A stretch of DNA of 22,572 nt from Fidelibacterota bacterium. GTDB lineage: Bacteria > Fidelibacterota > Marinisomatia > Marinisomatales > TCS56. A model generated the notes under the pieces. The model was not told where the DNA came from. It was given only the letters and a program-made list of their open reading frames with translations, and ran no database searches. Location: assembly GCA_013203015.1 (NCBI GenBank), contig JABMPO010000166.1, forward strand, positions 1 to 22,572, given 5' to 3'. Shown in pieces: positions 8,127 through 16,298 of this stretch (within the stretch, counting starts at the first letter, position 1; every line of letters starts with the position of its first letter). The translations under genes and the position numbers were made by a program.

Positions 8127-8155
8127 ACTAGCCCCCTTGCCCCCTAATTATCTCC

Positions 8156-10666
8156 CTAAGTGAATGTACCTACCAGAATCAATACCAGCAACGTTAGTCC
8201 GATCAGCAGAAATGTATAAGCTGTTATGCGGAAGATCCAACGTTTCCAGCTTGGGAGAGGATTGGTTAATATGTCCTGATATTCTTTTTCAGTCAGGACG
8301 TTTTTCTGAAGAGTGCGCTCTTCTTCGAACCGCTCTTCGGTCATATGGCCCGAGAAAATTGCTTCGTCCATAGGAAAAGCACCGGGACGCAAATGGGTAT
8401 TAAAGAAATGTACCGTGAATATAAAAGCAGTGGCCAGCAGGGCTTCCTCCGAATGAACAATGTGCGCCGCATTAATCAGCCAACCTGGGAAAATTCGTGA
8501 AATTAATTCGGGGAACCACAACGCAAGACCGGAAGCCCCAATGGCAAACATGCCCCAGAAAACGGCGAAATAGTCAAATTTTTCCCAATAGGTCCAGCGA
8601 CCGAATTTGGGCCCTTCTTTCCTGAGTCCAACAAAATAAAGAACATGTTGATAGAAGTCGATAAAATCCTGCGGATTTGGTACCAGACTATCAACTCCCC
8701 AGAATATGCCTTTTTTATTTTGTAAAACTACTTTCTGGAACAGGATAGCCAGATGGACCAGAAATACGACTCCCATGGTACCCGCGGCCACACGATGGGC
8801 AATTGCTGCGAACTGAAAACCGATGATGTTGTGAACAAACCAGTTGGCTAATTCCGAATGACTGTATTTCAGTGGTAAACCGGTGGAAGCCAATGTCAGG
8901 AAACTTGCGATCATACCAACATGTAAAATCCGCTCAAGCGGTGTAAACCGTTTGACGCGGCGCCCTGTTTTCGTCGGCTTTTTCAAAGGCCCATGTCGCA
9001 AACGTTTTACCAATAGTCGGATCAGCCACAGTACTGTATGCCCACCAAAGACGATCAGCACGCTTGTCAGCAGGATAATCATGGCATAATGAATGAAATC
9101 CAGGACCTGATTGGGATTCTGAGCCATAGGTGTATAGTGTTGCAAATACTGGACAAAATTCTCATTCACATCATCGTGGCACCGTGAGCAGGTAGCGATG
9201 ATATGTGATTTATGAATTGTCGATTCGGGATTGTCACTCGGTAAAATTGAATGGTTGTCATGACAGGTAATACAGGTAGCAAATTTCTCCCCCTGGTAGC
9301 CCAACTGGTACATTTGTCCGTGATAGGATGAATTATAACCTTCCAATACGTTAGGATTGAGCTGAAATTTCATGGTTATATCCCGATCGGAATGGCAGCG
9401 GGCACAGAGATCAATTATTGATTCACCTACGAACTGTTCTTCGGATTTTTTAATCCGGCGATCATCATGACAGGTCACACAATTGGGCGCTTCGCGATGG
9501 CCTTTCTGATAAGAAACATAATGGGTGGAAGATTCGTACTGGCGTTGCTCATTCGGATGGCAATCGACGCAGGATTTCTGAAGGGCGTGGTCTCCGGCAT
9601 GATTGGGCGCCATAAAATGATAGGTATGACAATTTCCACAATTGGAAGCCTCGCCGGCACTAACTTTAACCAGTTCTTCCCGGTGAATGCCGCCATGGGC
9701 ATCGCTATTATCGACAATCAGGCTGGCTTCATGACAGCGTAAGCAAACCTGATCAAGCTTTATATCAAAGATGCTGGTTGCTGCCGTTCCCACCATTTCT
9801 GTTTGATGACCGGTATGACAGACCACGCAAGTTACCAGTCGGGGATCTTCTCCATTTTCCGGTCGATGTATTGACGCTTCATAACCCAAGTGACAATTGG
9901 TGCATACTACATCCAATCGTGCCACTGATACTTCACTTTTTGGATCACGAGGTGATAGGACTTTATGGCGGGCATGACAATCAGAGCAGACAGGCGCATT
10001 AAGATTACCAGCCAGGACTTCCCGGTAATGACCACTCAGATCATAATTCTCCACATTCTCACGATGACAGTCACGACATGATTCAGTTAAATGTATTTTC
10101 CATTCACTTGGGGTATAATCAGCTTTTTCCTGTTTATTATGCGGAGAATGACAGGATACACAGGTTACATCTGACTGCTCGCTTTCTTCATCCCAGTGAG
10201 CGGAATGGAAAAAATCATCCAGGACATCCTGGTGACAAACACCACAAGCCTTACGCGGCTCACCCTGCCAACTGACTTGGTGTTTACCATGACAATCAGC
10301 ACAGGTTGGAATTGAGGTATAACCCTTTTCACGCAAGGGCAGGAAAAAGCCATCAATGAATTCTTCCTGGGCGTCCTCATGACAAGTGCCGCAATCCGGC
10401 AATTCCACCAGCGGATCGTGGGGGAAATCCTCAACACCATCCAGGGCCGTATGGCATTCAATACAATCGAAACCCTCGTGGGGTGTTCCCTCCAGATGCT
10501 CATCAGTTACATAAAGAGATAATTCAATTCCCCGGCGAGTAATCGAAAGATCCTCGTCTTCATGGCACATAACACAGGTTTCATTATCCTGCCCAAATAC
10601 AATCAGGGGAATCCATAGCAGGATGAAAAATATAAGCGGATTCCCCCTCCGCACTAATTCGATCAT
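8156..10666 (-). CDS. CbcL-like fusion: 17-heme cytochrome c plus cytochrome b membrane domain
   Basis: An 836-residue paralogue of the preceding type. It has a signal peptide (about 1-25, ending VFGQ), a large periplasmic domain (about 30-500) with 17 CXXCH sites, and a cytochrome b domain with candidate heme ligands H582, H624, H638, H738 and H753. The shared segment F[IT]DF[YF]Q...GLRK[ET][EG]P[KR]F between the second and third b-domain helices, and the PMN/PMD after the last His, show common descent with the 659-residue protein. It has an extra C-terminal helix (about 810-834) that the shorter paralogue lacks. Seventeen c-hemes is more than the nine of Geobacter CbcL. Likely role: inner-membrane quinone/periplasm electron exchange. 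It starts 15 bases after the c554-like gene with an AGGAA ribosome site. Confidence 0.88.
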   Translation of the reverse strand: MIELVRRGNPLIFFILLWIPLIVFGQDNETCVMCHEDEDLSITRRGIELSLYVTDEHLEGTPHEGFDCIECHTALDGVEDFPHDPLVELPDCGTCHEDAQEEFIDGFFLPLREKGYTSIPTCADCHGKHQVSWQGEPRKACGVCHQDVLDDFFHSAHWDEESEQSDVTCVSCHSPHNKQEKADYTPSEWKIHLTESCRDCHRENVENYDLSGHYREVLAGNLNAPVCSDCHARHKVLSPRDPKSEVSVARLDVVCTNCHLGYEASIHRPENGEDPRLVTCVVCHTGHQTEMVGTAATSIFDIKLDQVCLRCHEASLIVDNSDAHGGIHREELVKVSAGEASNCGNCHTYHFMAPNHAGDHALQKSCVDCHPNEQRQYESSTHYVSYQKGHREAPNCVTCHDDRRIKKSEEQFVGESIIDLCARCHSDRDITMKFQLNPNVLEGYNSSYHGQMYQLGYQGEKFATCITCHDNHSILPSDNPESTIHKSHIIATCSRCHDDVNENFVQYLQHYTPMAQNPNQVLDFIHYAMIILLTSVLIVFGGHTVLWLIRLLVKRLRHGPLKKPTKTGRRVKRFTPLERILHVGMIASFLTLASTGLPLKYSHSELANWFVHNIIGFQFAAIAHRVAAGTMGVVFLVHLAILFQKVVLQNKKGIFWGVDSLVPNPQDFIDFYQHVLYFVGLRKEGPKFGRWTYWEKFDYFAVFWGMFAIGASGLALWFPELISRIFPGWLINAAHIVHSEEALLATAFIFTVHFFNTHLRPGAFPMDEAIFSGHMTEERFEEERTLQKNVLTEKEYQDILTNPLPSWKRWIFRITAYTFLLIGLTLLVLILVGTFT

Positions 10667-10681
10667 AGTATTCCTATATGA

Positions 10682-11302
10682 CTACTTTTTCGCTTTCAAT
10701 TTCTCCATAAGTTCGGCTTTTACATCAGCTGGATAAGGATGTGCAATTAATTTTACCTGATCAGCAAATTTAAAATCTTTAAAAGTGGGACTTTTTTCAT
10801 TATGGCAGGTAACACAAGTAGCTTCATTCACTTCCAAAAAGCCAACAGCCTTTGCATCCTGAGTGCCAACAAAGATGGCCTTCATTACTTTACTGGATTT
10901 GTAGTTTTTACCCGGTCCGTGGCAAGCCTCGCAGCCTACTGCCTGTAAACCAGTCATCCGCTTCACAGCTTTGGTCGGTTTACCTTTTTCAGTTACCTCA
11001 TCCCAAAATTTGGCATCTCTAACCTCATATCCACTATTATCATAGCCGGTGGTATGGCAAATCAGACATTCTGCTGCTTGGTAGGCGGGTACTTTTAAGC
11101 CCTTTTCCGCAGCGATCTTGGCTGATGCTTCAGATTTCAGGGTTTCAAATGCATTGGCGTGGGGTGAGTCAGCCCAAATAGTATACTGGGCACCTTTTTT
11201 AGCACTTTTATGACACATTTTACAAGCATCCGTGCCAACATAATCAAAGCTCTGACCGAAAACAAAGGTGCTGAGGACAATTAGAATGAATATATTTTTC
11301 AT
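10682..11302 (-). CDS. Tetraheme cytochrome c554-like periplasmic protein
   Basis: A 206-residue secreted protein with signal peptide MKNIFILIVLSTFVFGQ. It has four CXXCH sites at C27 (CKMCH), C79 (CLICH), C124 (CEACH) and C163 (CVTCH). The arrangement YVGTDACKMCH, AECLICHTTGY, GCEACHGPGKNY and ATCVTCHNEKSPTF is characteristic of the cytochrome c554 family (Cyt_c554), common in Chlorobi, Ignavibacteria and ammonia oxidisers. As a soluble tetraheme protein it would shuttle electrons in the periplasm, most simply between the two CbcL-like proteins encoded just after it and the outer-membrane conduit encoded before it (inference). An AGGAA ribosome site precedes the ATG. The Lys-rich tail (KLKAKK) is unremarkable. 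Confidence 0.9.
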   Translation of the reverse strand: MKNIFILIVLSTFVFGQSFDYVGTDACKMCHKSAKKGAQYTIWADSPHANAFETLKSEASAKIAAEKGLKVPAYQAAECLICHTTGYDNSGYEVRDAKFWDEVTEKGKPTKAVKRMTGLQAVGCEACHGPGKNYKSSKVMKAIFVGTQDAKAVGFLEVNEATCVTCHNEKSPTFKDFKFADQVKLIAHPYPADVKAELMEKLKAKK

Positions 11303-11359
11303 GTGAATTCCTATCGCTGAGTGGTTGTATGACTACTGGAATATTAAAGAATTCTTAGC

Positions 11360-11782
11360 TTAATGGCAATTAGTACAAGTGTGTCCTGTTATCCCGATTG
11401 GCGCATTGGCAGCATGGCACTCATTGCATGAAACAGTACGAAAATCCAGGGCTGCCTTTCCGTGGAATTGAATATTGGTTGAATCAGTATCGGTCATCCA
11501 GATTGACCAGGCCGGGTGCCCGCTGGGTCCGCCTTCATGACATTGATAGCAGGATACTCCGCTGGTACCACCAAAATAATCATTTGATTCAGTACCGCCA
11601 TGGCAAGCATAGCAGCTCTCAATACCTGTCTGGGTTATTTTAGCAACGTGGGAGTTTGTACTGGCTGGTTCGGCCCATTCATCCGGATGCGTGGAGGCAA
11701 TTTGCTCTTCGGCACAGCCGTAAAGCAACCAAGCCATTATTAAAACAAGTATTACTTTTTCCCGGTGCCGATAATTATTCAA
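11360..11782 (-). CDS. Small tetraheme cytochrome c lipoprotein
   Basis: A 140-residue predicted lipoprotein: a hydrophobic segment VILVLIMAWLL is followed by the lipobox-like YGC, with Cys23 as the lipidation site. Four CXXCH sites follow: CYACH, CYQCH, CNECH and CTNCH. The last is the extreme C-terminus: the stop codon directly follows the heme-ligating His. No ATG gives a full signal peptide; the best start is TTG at 11782, four bases after the stop of the 11-heme gene, implying translational coupling. Its small size and lipid anchor fit an accessory cytochrome of an outer-membrane conduit, comparable in position to the small lipoprotein of Ext-type clusters. The exact family is not recognised. 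Confidence 0.82.
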   Translation of the reverse strand: MNNYRHREKVILVLIMAWLLYGCAEEQIASTHPDEWAEPASTNSHVAKITQTGIESCYACHGGTESNDYFGGTSGVSCYQCHEGGPSGHPAWSIWMTDTDSTNIQFHGKAALDFRTVSCNECHAANAPIGITGHTCTNCH

Positions 11783-11785
11783 AGC

Positions 11786-12610
11786 TTAACCGCCATGACA
11801 TTTCTGACAAGTCTGGTCGCTGGCCGGCTGATGGCAAATTAAACAATTATCCGGCTCATCCAGAGCACGTTCACTGTGCAGCCCTCCACTAAGGGTAACC
11901 CAGTTTACAAAATTATGTGCCATTGGCATTACCTGGTTGGCACGGTGACAGGTCTGACAATCGTTAATATGATTGTGACAGGAGCTGCAATCCAATGAAC
12001 CGGCTCGTGCCTCGAAACTATGAGAGAGGATAAAACCGGCTTCATGAACCCGCGGTACCACTTCCTGTACCTGATGGCAGGCATCACAACCGCTTTGCTC
12101 ATGGCAGGTATTGCAACTGCGCTGGGTGTGGTGAGTAACTTCCATTCCATGGAGCCGGGGCCATTCAATATCATGAGACTGAGGCTTAGTGCTGGAATGA
12201 CAGGAAAAACAATCGCCCGGGGACCAGGTATGCTTAGGATCGCTACTGTCATCTTCGTCAATGCTACTGTGGCAACTGGCACAGGCCAGATTCGCACTTA
12301 GATGATTGCGATGCGAAAATTCCGGGTTATTAATTATTTGCGATTCTGAAAATGGGAGTGGGTCATCGGGATCGGCATGACAGGATTCACAATCTTCGGT
12401 TGCTGTATCACCATCATGACAACTGATACAGGAATCCTTCTCCGGCAATAATCTTACTGTCAAATCGGTTGCATCGGCAACGGCTTCATGACAATCCTCA
12501 CAGGACATTTCCATATCTTCAATATGCAACTGGTGGGGAAACATGATATAATCATCGGCTATCAATCCGGTGCCCAAAAGGCATAATAGTACAATTTTAG
12601 AGCGCAACAT
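11786..12610 (-). CDS. Periplasmic 11-heme cytochrome c (probable conduit subunit)
   Basis: A 274-residue protein with a short signal peptide (MLRSKIVLLCLLGTGLIAD) and 11 CXXCH sites at C37, C61, C74, C110, C134, C166, C175, C208, C218, C256 and C268. FPHQLHIEDMEMSCEDCH and FSHRNHLSANLACASCH are the [F]-x-H-x-x-H...CxxCH repeats typical of MtrA/c7-like multiheme chains. Size, heme number and adjacency to a barrel gene fit the role of the cytochrome that sits in or below an outer-membrane porin (as MtrA does in MtrCAB or OmaB in Geobacter), though I cannot show direct homology. Its start lies inside the barrel gene (14-base overlap), so the two are made together. Confidence 0.87.
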   Translation of the reverse strand: MLRSKIVLLCLLGTGLIADDYIMFPHQLHIEDMEMSCEDCHEAVADATDLTVRLLPEKDSCISCHDGDTATEDCESCHADPDDPLPFSESQIINNPEFSHRNHLSANLACASCHSSIDEDDSSDPKHTWSPGDCFSCHSSTKPQSHDIEWPRLHGMEVTHHTQRSCNTCHEQSGCDACHQVQEVVPRVHEAGFILSHSFEARAGSLDCSSCHNHINDCQTCHRANQVMPMAHNFVNWVTLSGGLHSERALDEPDNCLICHQPASDQTCQKCHGG

Positions 12611-13772
12611 TGATCACCAGCCCTCCTCTGCCATCAGATTTATAATAGGGGTTTTGGTAATAGCGGCCAAAAAACCGCATGGAAACAGTAGCTCCGGGTT
12701 TCCAATTCAACCAGTAATAAAGTCCCGTCGATTTCTGTGGTTCAATAATATCTCCATAACTAACAGAATTTGCAGAAACATTGCCACCCAGGGTCAGGGA
12801 TTTTGTAAGCATTTTCTGGGCACCAATGTTCGCACCAAGAATTCTTTCATCTCCCTGTGAACTCACCAGCAACGCTAATGAAATGTCTTTCATGGTCACT
12901 GAACTGTGTAGATAGAATATATTTTCTTCGGCCAGACGGTAGTTGAGTTGATTCATCCAGATTAAATTCTGGTATAAACGCGATGTTAAACCCAGATTAA
13001 ATACCGGTGCCGAAAAAACCTTATCATCCACCCAGGGATAAGGGTTACCAGTCAAAAACCGTTTTTGTCGGAATCCAATGGAAATAGTATGTTTATTAAT
13101 CGATTTCGATAATCGAAGTCGACTGTGATAAACCTGACCCTCAGATATGGACCAGGCCAATCGACCGTTTAATCGTATGGACATAAATAATTTTTTTGTG
13201 CCGCTTACACCTACATAGGAGTTGGATTGCTCGGAATCATTTTCCAGCCAGTAAGCCAGGTCCAGATTATTACCCATACTTCCGGCACTCCATCCAGTCA
13301 GAATAAATGTATTATCAGTAAATGATGTATCACTAAAATCGGTGACCGCATTAAAGCCGCCGATAAATTTAAAGGAGCCGGCCTTTGTAGTCTTCAGAGT
13401 ATAATCCAGGCCATCAACACGACCGAAACTTAAGCTACTCCAATGTGCCAAACGACCCAGGCGAACTTTATGCGCTCCGAGATTAAGCCGCGCGGCCAGA
13501 TTATAAACTCTGAACGGATTAGCGAGACTGCCGGTTTCGGAGCCAACCTCAAATTGTGATTCCAGCGCAAGTCGCGAACCAAAATTTTGTGAGTAGGTCA
13601 GCACAGAATTCCAATATGTGGATTCATCCTCCTCCAACATACTGACCCGCGGTGTCAGGGCCGTTGTAGACAAGTGAACTGTTGGTCGGCTACCGAATAT
13701 CTGGGTTGAAGAAATAACTATGAAACAACTCAGTAACAGCAGCTTTGCTTTCATCTGGGTGGTTTTTCGCAT
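12597..13772 (-). CDS. Outer-membrane beta-barrel protein (putative conduit porin)
   Basis: A 391-residue protein with a signal peptide (hydrophobic AKLLLLSCFIVISSTQIFG) and then alternating-pattern amphipathic strands with aromatic girdles, for example RLALESQFEVG, KVRLGRLAHWSSLSFGRV, FKFIGGFNAV, LDLAYWLEND, ATVSMRFFGRYYQNPYY, ending GRGGLVINVAL. There are no CXXCH sites. It has enough length for roughly 18-20 strands. No named porin family is recognised from sequence, but the neighbours (rhodanese lipoprotein before, periplasmic multiheme after) place it as the barrel of a porin-cytochrome conduit. A perfect 12-bp hairpin lies just upstream (13793-13819). An internal Met at residue 7 is an alternative start; neither has a strong ribosome site. 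Confidence 0.82.
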   Translation of the reverse strand: MRKTTQMKAKLLLLSCFIVISSTQIFGSRPTVHLSTTALTPRVSMLEEDESTYWNSVLTYSQNFGSRLALESQFEVGSETGSLANPFRVYNLAARLNLGAHKVRLGRLAHWSSLSFGRVDGLDYTLKTTKAGSFKFIGGFNAVTDFSDTSFTDNTFILTGWSAGSMGNNLDLAYWLENDSEQSNSYVGVSGTKKLFMSIRLNGRLAWSISEGQVYHSRLRLSKSINKHTISIGFRQKRFLTGNPYPWVDDKVFSAPVFNLGLTSRLYQNLIWMNQLNYRLAEENIFYLHSSVTMKDISLALLVSSQGDERILGANIGAQKMLTKSLTLGGNVSANSVSYGDIIEPQKSTGLYYWLNWKPGATVSMRFFGRYYQNPYYKSDGRGGLVINVAL

Positions 13773-13792
13773 AATGGTTTCAGTAGTTTAAA

Positions 13793-13819
13793 GGGTGGCT
13801 GGTATTTTACCAGCCACCC
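13793..13819 (-). terminator. Perfect 12-bp hairpin between rhodanese and barrel genes
   Basis: The arm GGGTGGCTGGTA pairs completely with TACCAGCCACCC across a 3-base loop, in the 90-base gap after the rhodanese gene. On the transcribed (minus) strand it is followed by TTTAAA, so it could work as a partial intrinsic terminator or attenuator, or as a processing/stability element that sets the dose of the barrel and downstream cytochromes relative to the first genes. The T-run is short, so full termination is not certain. Confidence 0.6.
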
Positions 13820-13862
13820 GGGTGTTTAATCAACAGTTTTGTTTCTTAAAACAGTACCAGTT

Positions 13863-14843
13863 TTAGGGACCGGTTTCGTAGGCATAATCCATTGAAGCTG
13901 ACCATTGTTTAGCGGCAGCAAGATTATCGTAAATCGTGGAATTCACACCAAACTTCAAACTCGAGGCATCATAACCTAATACGGTTAACCAAGCTGTGAC
14001 CAGCGAAGAGGTTTGTCCGGTCCAGCAGTAGGTTACATTCACACCAGCAGGATCGACAACACCAAGGCCGGCGTCGATACCCAGAGTACCGGGAGCAACC
14101 TGGTAAGCGCCAGTGACGTGGCCGTAGAGGGTCCAATCGGCTTCAACCCAGTAATTAATTACATTATAATCAGCATAATTCTCCAGAACACTCGCGCCGC
14201 TAAGGCCTAAAAATCCACCAGCTAACATTGCATCAACGCGGGCAGCGAGGATTGTGGCACCGTCTTCTTCTCCGGTGTCAAGCGTCGGGAAACCATTACT
14301 CGGCAATGCCGGGGGAGCGGAATCATCCCAACCAGAACTGAAATCCAAACTAGCATTTCCGGTACTTGCAGTCCAGACATCAAAATCGCTATGCCAACCG
14401 CTCATGGCGAACTTCAGGTTCATTACGTTGGTGTACCCACTCAGACGCAGAGCTATATTGGCAAATCCGACGGTCTGCCCCGAATAGCAAACGAGCAGAA
14501 TCGGGTCCGTCCCTTCATAATTTGTATCAACATAATCCACCACATCCACCAAGGCTACTTTATGAGCGCCGGCAATATGTCCTTCTTCGAAATCAATCGT
14601 ACCGTTTTCGTTTTTATCTCCTGTACGAAAATCAAGAATGAAATAATTCTCAGGGCCAGCTGTAAATACGGCTTCAGCTGACGTAATCCAGTCAACGACC
14701 AGGTCCGGTAAATCCATATCATTAGCAACCATATAGTCAGTCATTACTTCAAACTCGTTTACATCTTCATCTTCATCACATCCAAAGCAGAAGAACAAGA
14801 TTGATATTCCTAGCAGTAGTACAATCAGTTTACTTATTTTCAT
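13863..14843 (-). CDS. Double-rhodanese lipoprotein with EF-hand-like loop
   Basis: A 326-residue predicted lipoprotein (signal KLIVLLLGISILFFCFG, lipid Cys22, then acidic DEDEDVNE). It carries two rhodanese-like domains, about 45-155 and 195-312, each with an active-site-type Cys: VCYSGQTV (C119) and YCWTGQTS (C273). Rhodaneses transfer sulfane sulfur, or in some cases selenium, via a Cys persulfide. Between ILDFRT and GHIAGAH of the first domain sits DKNENGTIDFEE (76-87), which fits the 12-residue EF-hand calcium loop at every key position. A rhodanese lipoprotein beside a porin and multiheme lipoproteins is also seen in Geobacter Ext clusters. Its role there is unclear; sulfur/selenium handling or a structural part of the conduit are possible. 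It has a good AAGGAAA ribosome site. Confidence 0.88.
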   Translation of the reverse strand: MKISKLIVLLLGISILFFCFGCDEDEDVNEFEVMTDYMVANDMDLPDLVVDWITSAEAVFTAGPENYFILDFRTGDKNENGTIDFEEGHIAGAHKVALVDVVDYVDTNYEGTDPILLVCYSGQTVGFANIALRLSGYTNVMNLKFAMSGWHSDFDVWTASTGNASLDFSSGWDDSAPPALPSNGFPTLDTGEEDGATILAARVDAMLAGGFLGLSGASVLENYADYNVINYWVEADWTLYGHVTGAYQVAPGTLGIDAGLGVVDPAGVNVTYCWTGQTSSLVTAWLTVLGYDASSLKFGVNSTIYDNLAAAKQWSASMDYAYETGP

Positions 14844-14867
14844 TTTACTTTTCCTTATTGATATTAA

Positions 14868-16298
14868 TCAAAAGCGTATCCAATTAGCTGGCAGATGGTC
14901 GTCAACGACCACTGGCAAATTGGCTCCGATTTCATCTGTATAAGCAGAATCGATAAAACTTTGCCACAGGAAGCGATTCCCATTTAATTCTGCTTTAGCC
15001 CCCGTAAGGTGACAGTTTTCTAAACAGGTAGCACCGCCGGTAGTATCAGTCTGGGCGGTGAACCTTCTAATGTTATGTGGACTGGTATATTCCCAGGTGG
15101 GACGGGCATCATAATTGGCTAGTATAGCATGCCCCCAGGGTTCGTAGGAATCCACTGAAACCGGTATCTTCCGGACTAAAATCCATTTACCATCGTGCAG
15201 GTCTTGGTCATAATTGAATCCAATCCGGAAATCCGGATATTCGATATAATTTCCGCCGCCAGTGTGAACGTCAGTATCACCGACCTGAGCATAATCTTCC
15301 TGCCATTCACCGTTGGCATGGCAACTGTTACAATTATAATAGGGCTGGGAATGGCAGACGAAACAACTCAGTCCTTCACCACTACCAGGCCAGTGCACTG
15401 AATGATAGCTGTTACTGGTAGCTTCGGTACCATGACAACCTTCACAAGTGGGATAGCCAGCCATATCAACCATATGATAACGCGTTGCATAACTGGAAGC
15501 ATCAGCATGCATATCCTCTTTATGACAGTCCCAGCATTTTTTACCCTGTAAATAATGTACATCCGGTTTATTGCCGGCCAGACTTCCCTTGAAATCAACA
15601 CTAATGCGCGTTCCGTGGCAGGCCATACAATTGTTAGTCTGGTCCGGGGTGGCATTGAATTTATGGCTATTAATAAAACCGCCGTCAACCGCATGGGGGC
15701 GACTGACGTGGCATTGGCCGCAAGTCGTATGACAATGGGCGCAATCGTTGTCGAAACCGTCCGTTAGAGCAAGCGCTAATCCGTCAAAATCATTATGATC
15801 TACGCCCACACCCAGCTCACGCTGAGCAATAGTTGTGCGTTCCCCCCAAGCCATTGTATGCATGCTATTTTTATTAGACTCAACTTTCGCAGCATGACAG
15901 GGATTGCAATTCTGTTCGGGATTAGCCGATGGATCATGAATCAAAGTAGAATCATGGGCCTGCTCAAAATTAGCCGGTTCAGTACCACCGTGACAATTAA
16001 CGCAGCCCACCAAGGCATGCACTGGGTCTATGTCAGCGAAAGATTTTTGATTGCTATTTAATTCGATAAATACTTTTTGCCAGGGCTCCAACGGAGCCAC
16101 TTCGCCGCCTCAGCCACCGCCGGTGGCAGCACCGGTATCTTCGTGTGCAAATTTCTTTAGAGCCGCTTCGCTGGTATGGCAGCCTTCGCAGGTGGTAGGA
16201 TCTGGTCCGGTAATTGTTTCTATCCCCGGATCGCAACCCCAGAATAGAACTACCTGAAATCCGACTAAAAGGCTGATACCAATAGCTACATTTTTCAT
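14868..16298 (-). CDS. Multiheme cytochrome c lipoprotein with in-frame UGA at codon 63 (possible selenoprotein)
   Basis: One reading frame of 476 sense positions plus stop, interrupted only by TGA at 16112-16110. The first 62 codons give a lipoprotein-like signal (LLVGFQVVLFWGC, Cys22) and one heme site (CEGCH, C37). After the TGA the same frame continues GGEVAPLEPW... with nine more CXXCH sites (CVNCH, CNPCH, CAHCH, CGQCH, CMACH, CWDCH, CEGCH, CFVCH, CNSCH) and a CX3CH (CLENCH, C425). The part after the TGA has no signal peptide or ribosome site of its own, so it cannot be an independent exported cytochrome. A hairpin starts 11 bases after the TGA, as expected for a bacterial SECIS. TGA is an ordinary stop elsewhere here. 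Alternatives: a nonsense mutation or sequencing error. Probable role: cell-surface terminal cytochrome of the conduit. Start ATG overlaps the MerR stop (ATGA). Confidence 0.8.
16084..16098 (-). promoter_or_regulatory. Candidate SECIS hairpin downstream of in-frame UGA
   Basis: On the transcribed strand GGCTCC pairs perfectly with GGAGCC across the 3-base loop GTT. The stem begins 11 bases after the UGA and the loop 17 bases after it, with G as the first loop base. Bacterial SECIS elements lie just inside the coding sequence after UGA, with a G at the start of the apical loop at about this distance. A 6-bp hairpin can arise by chance in such a GC-rich Gly/Pro stretch, so this is suggestive only. 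Confidence 0.4.

Noticed and set aside
9200..12500. A possible CRISPR-like or tandem repeat signal from recurring TGACA / CATGACAG strings
   Set aside because: These come from the repeated CXXCH codons (TGxCAT on the minus strand) with irregular spacing, not from array repeats.
16110..16298. A stand-alone 62-residue lipoprotein gene upstream of a separate cytochrome gene
   Set aside because: The downstream frame is the same, lacks its own signal peptide and ribosome site, and begins at a GTG only 10 bases after the stop; one interrupted gene explains both parts better.
14868..16298. Alternative genetic code with UGA as Gly or Trp
   Set aside because: UGA is the natural stop of several genes here (rnfE, rnfC, MerR, and this cytochrome itself) and no other gene has an internal UGA, so a general recoding is excluded.
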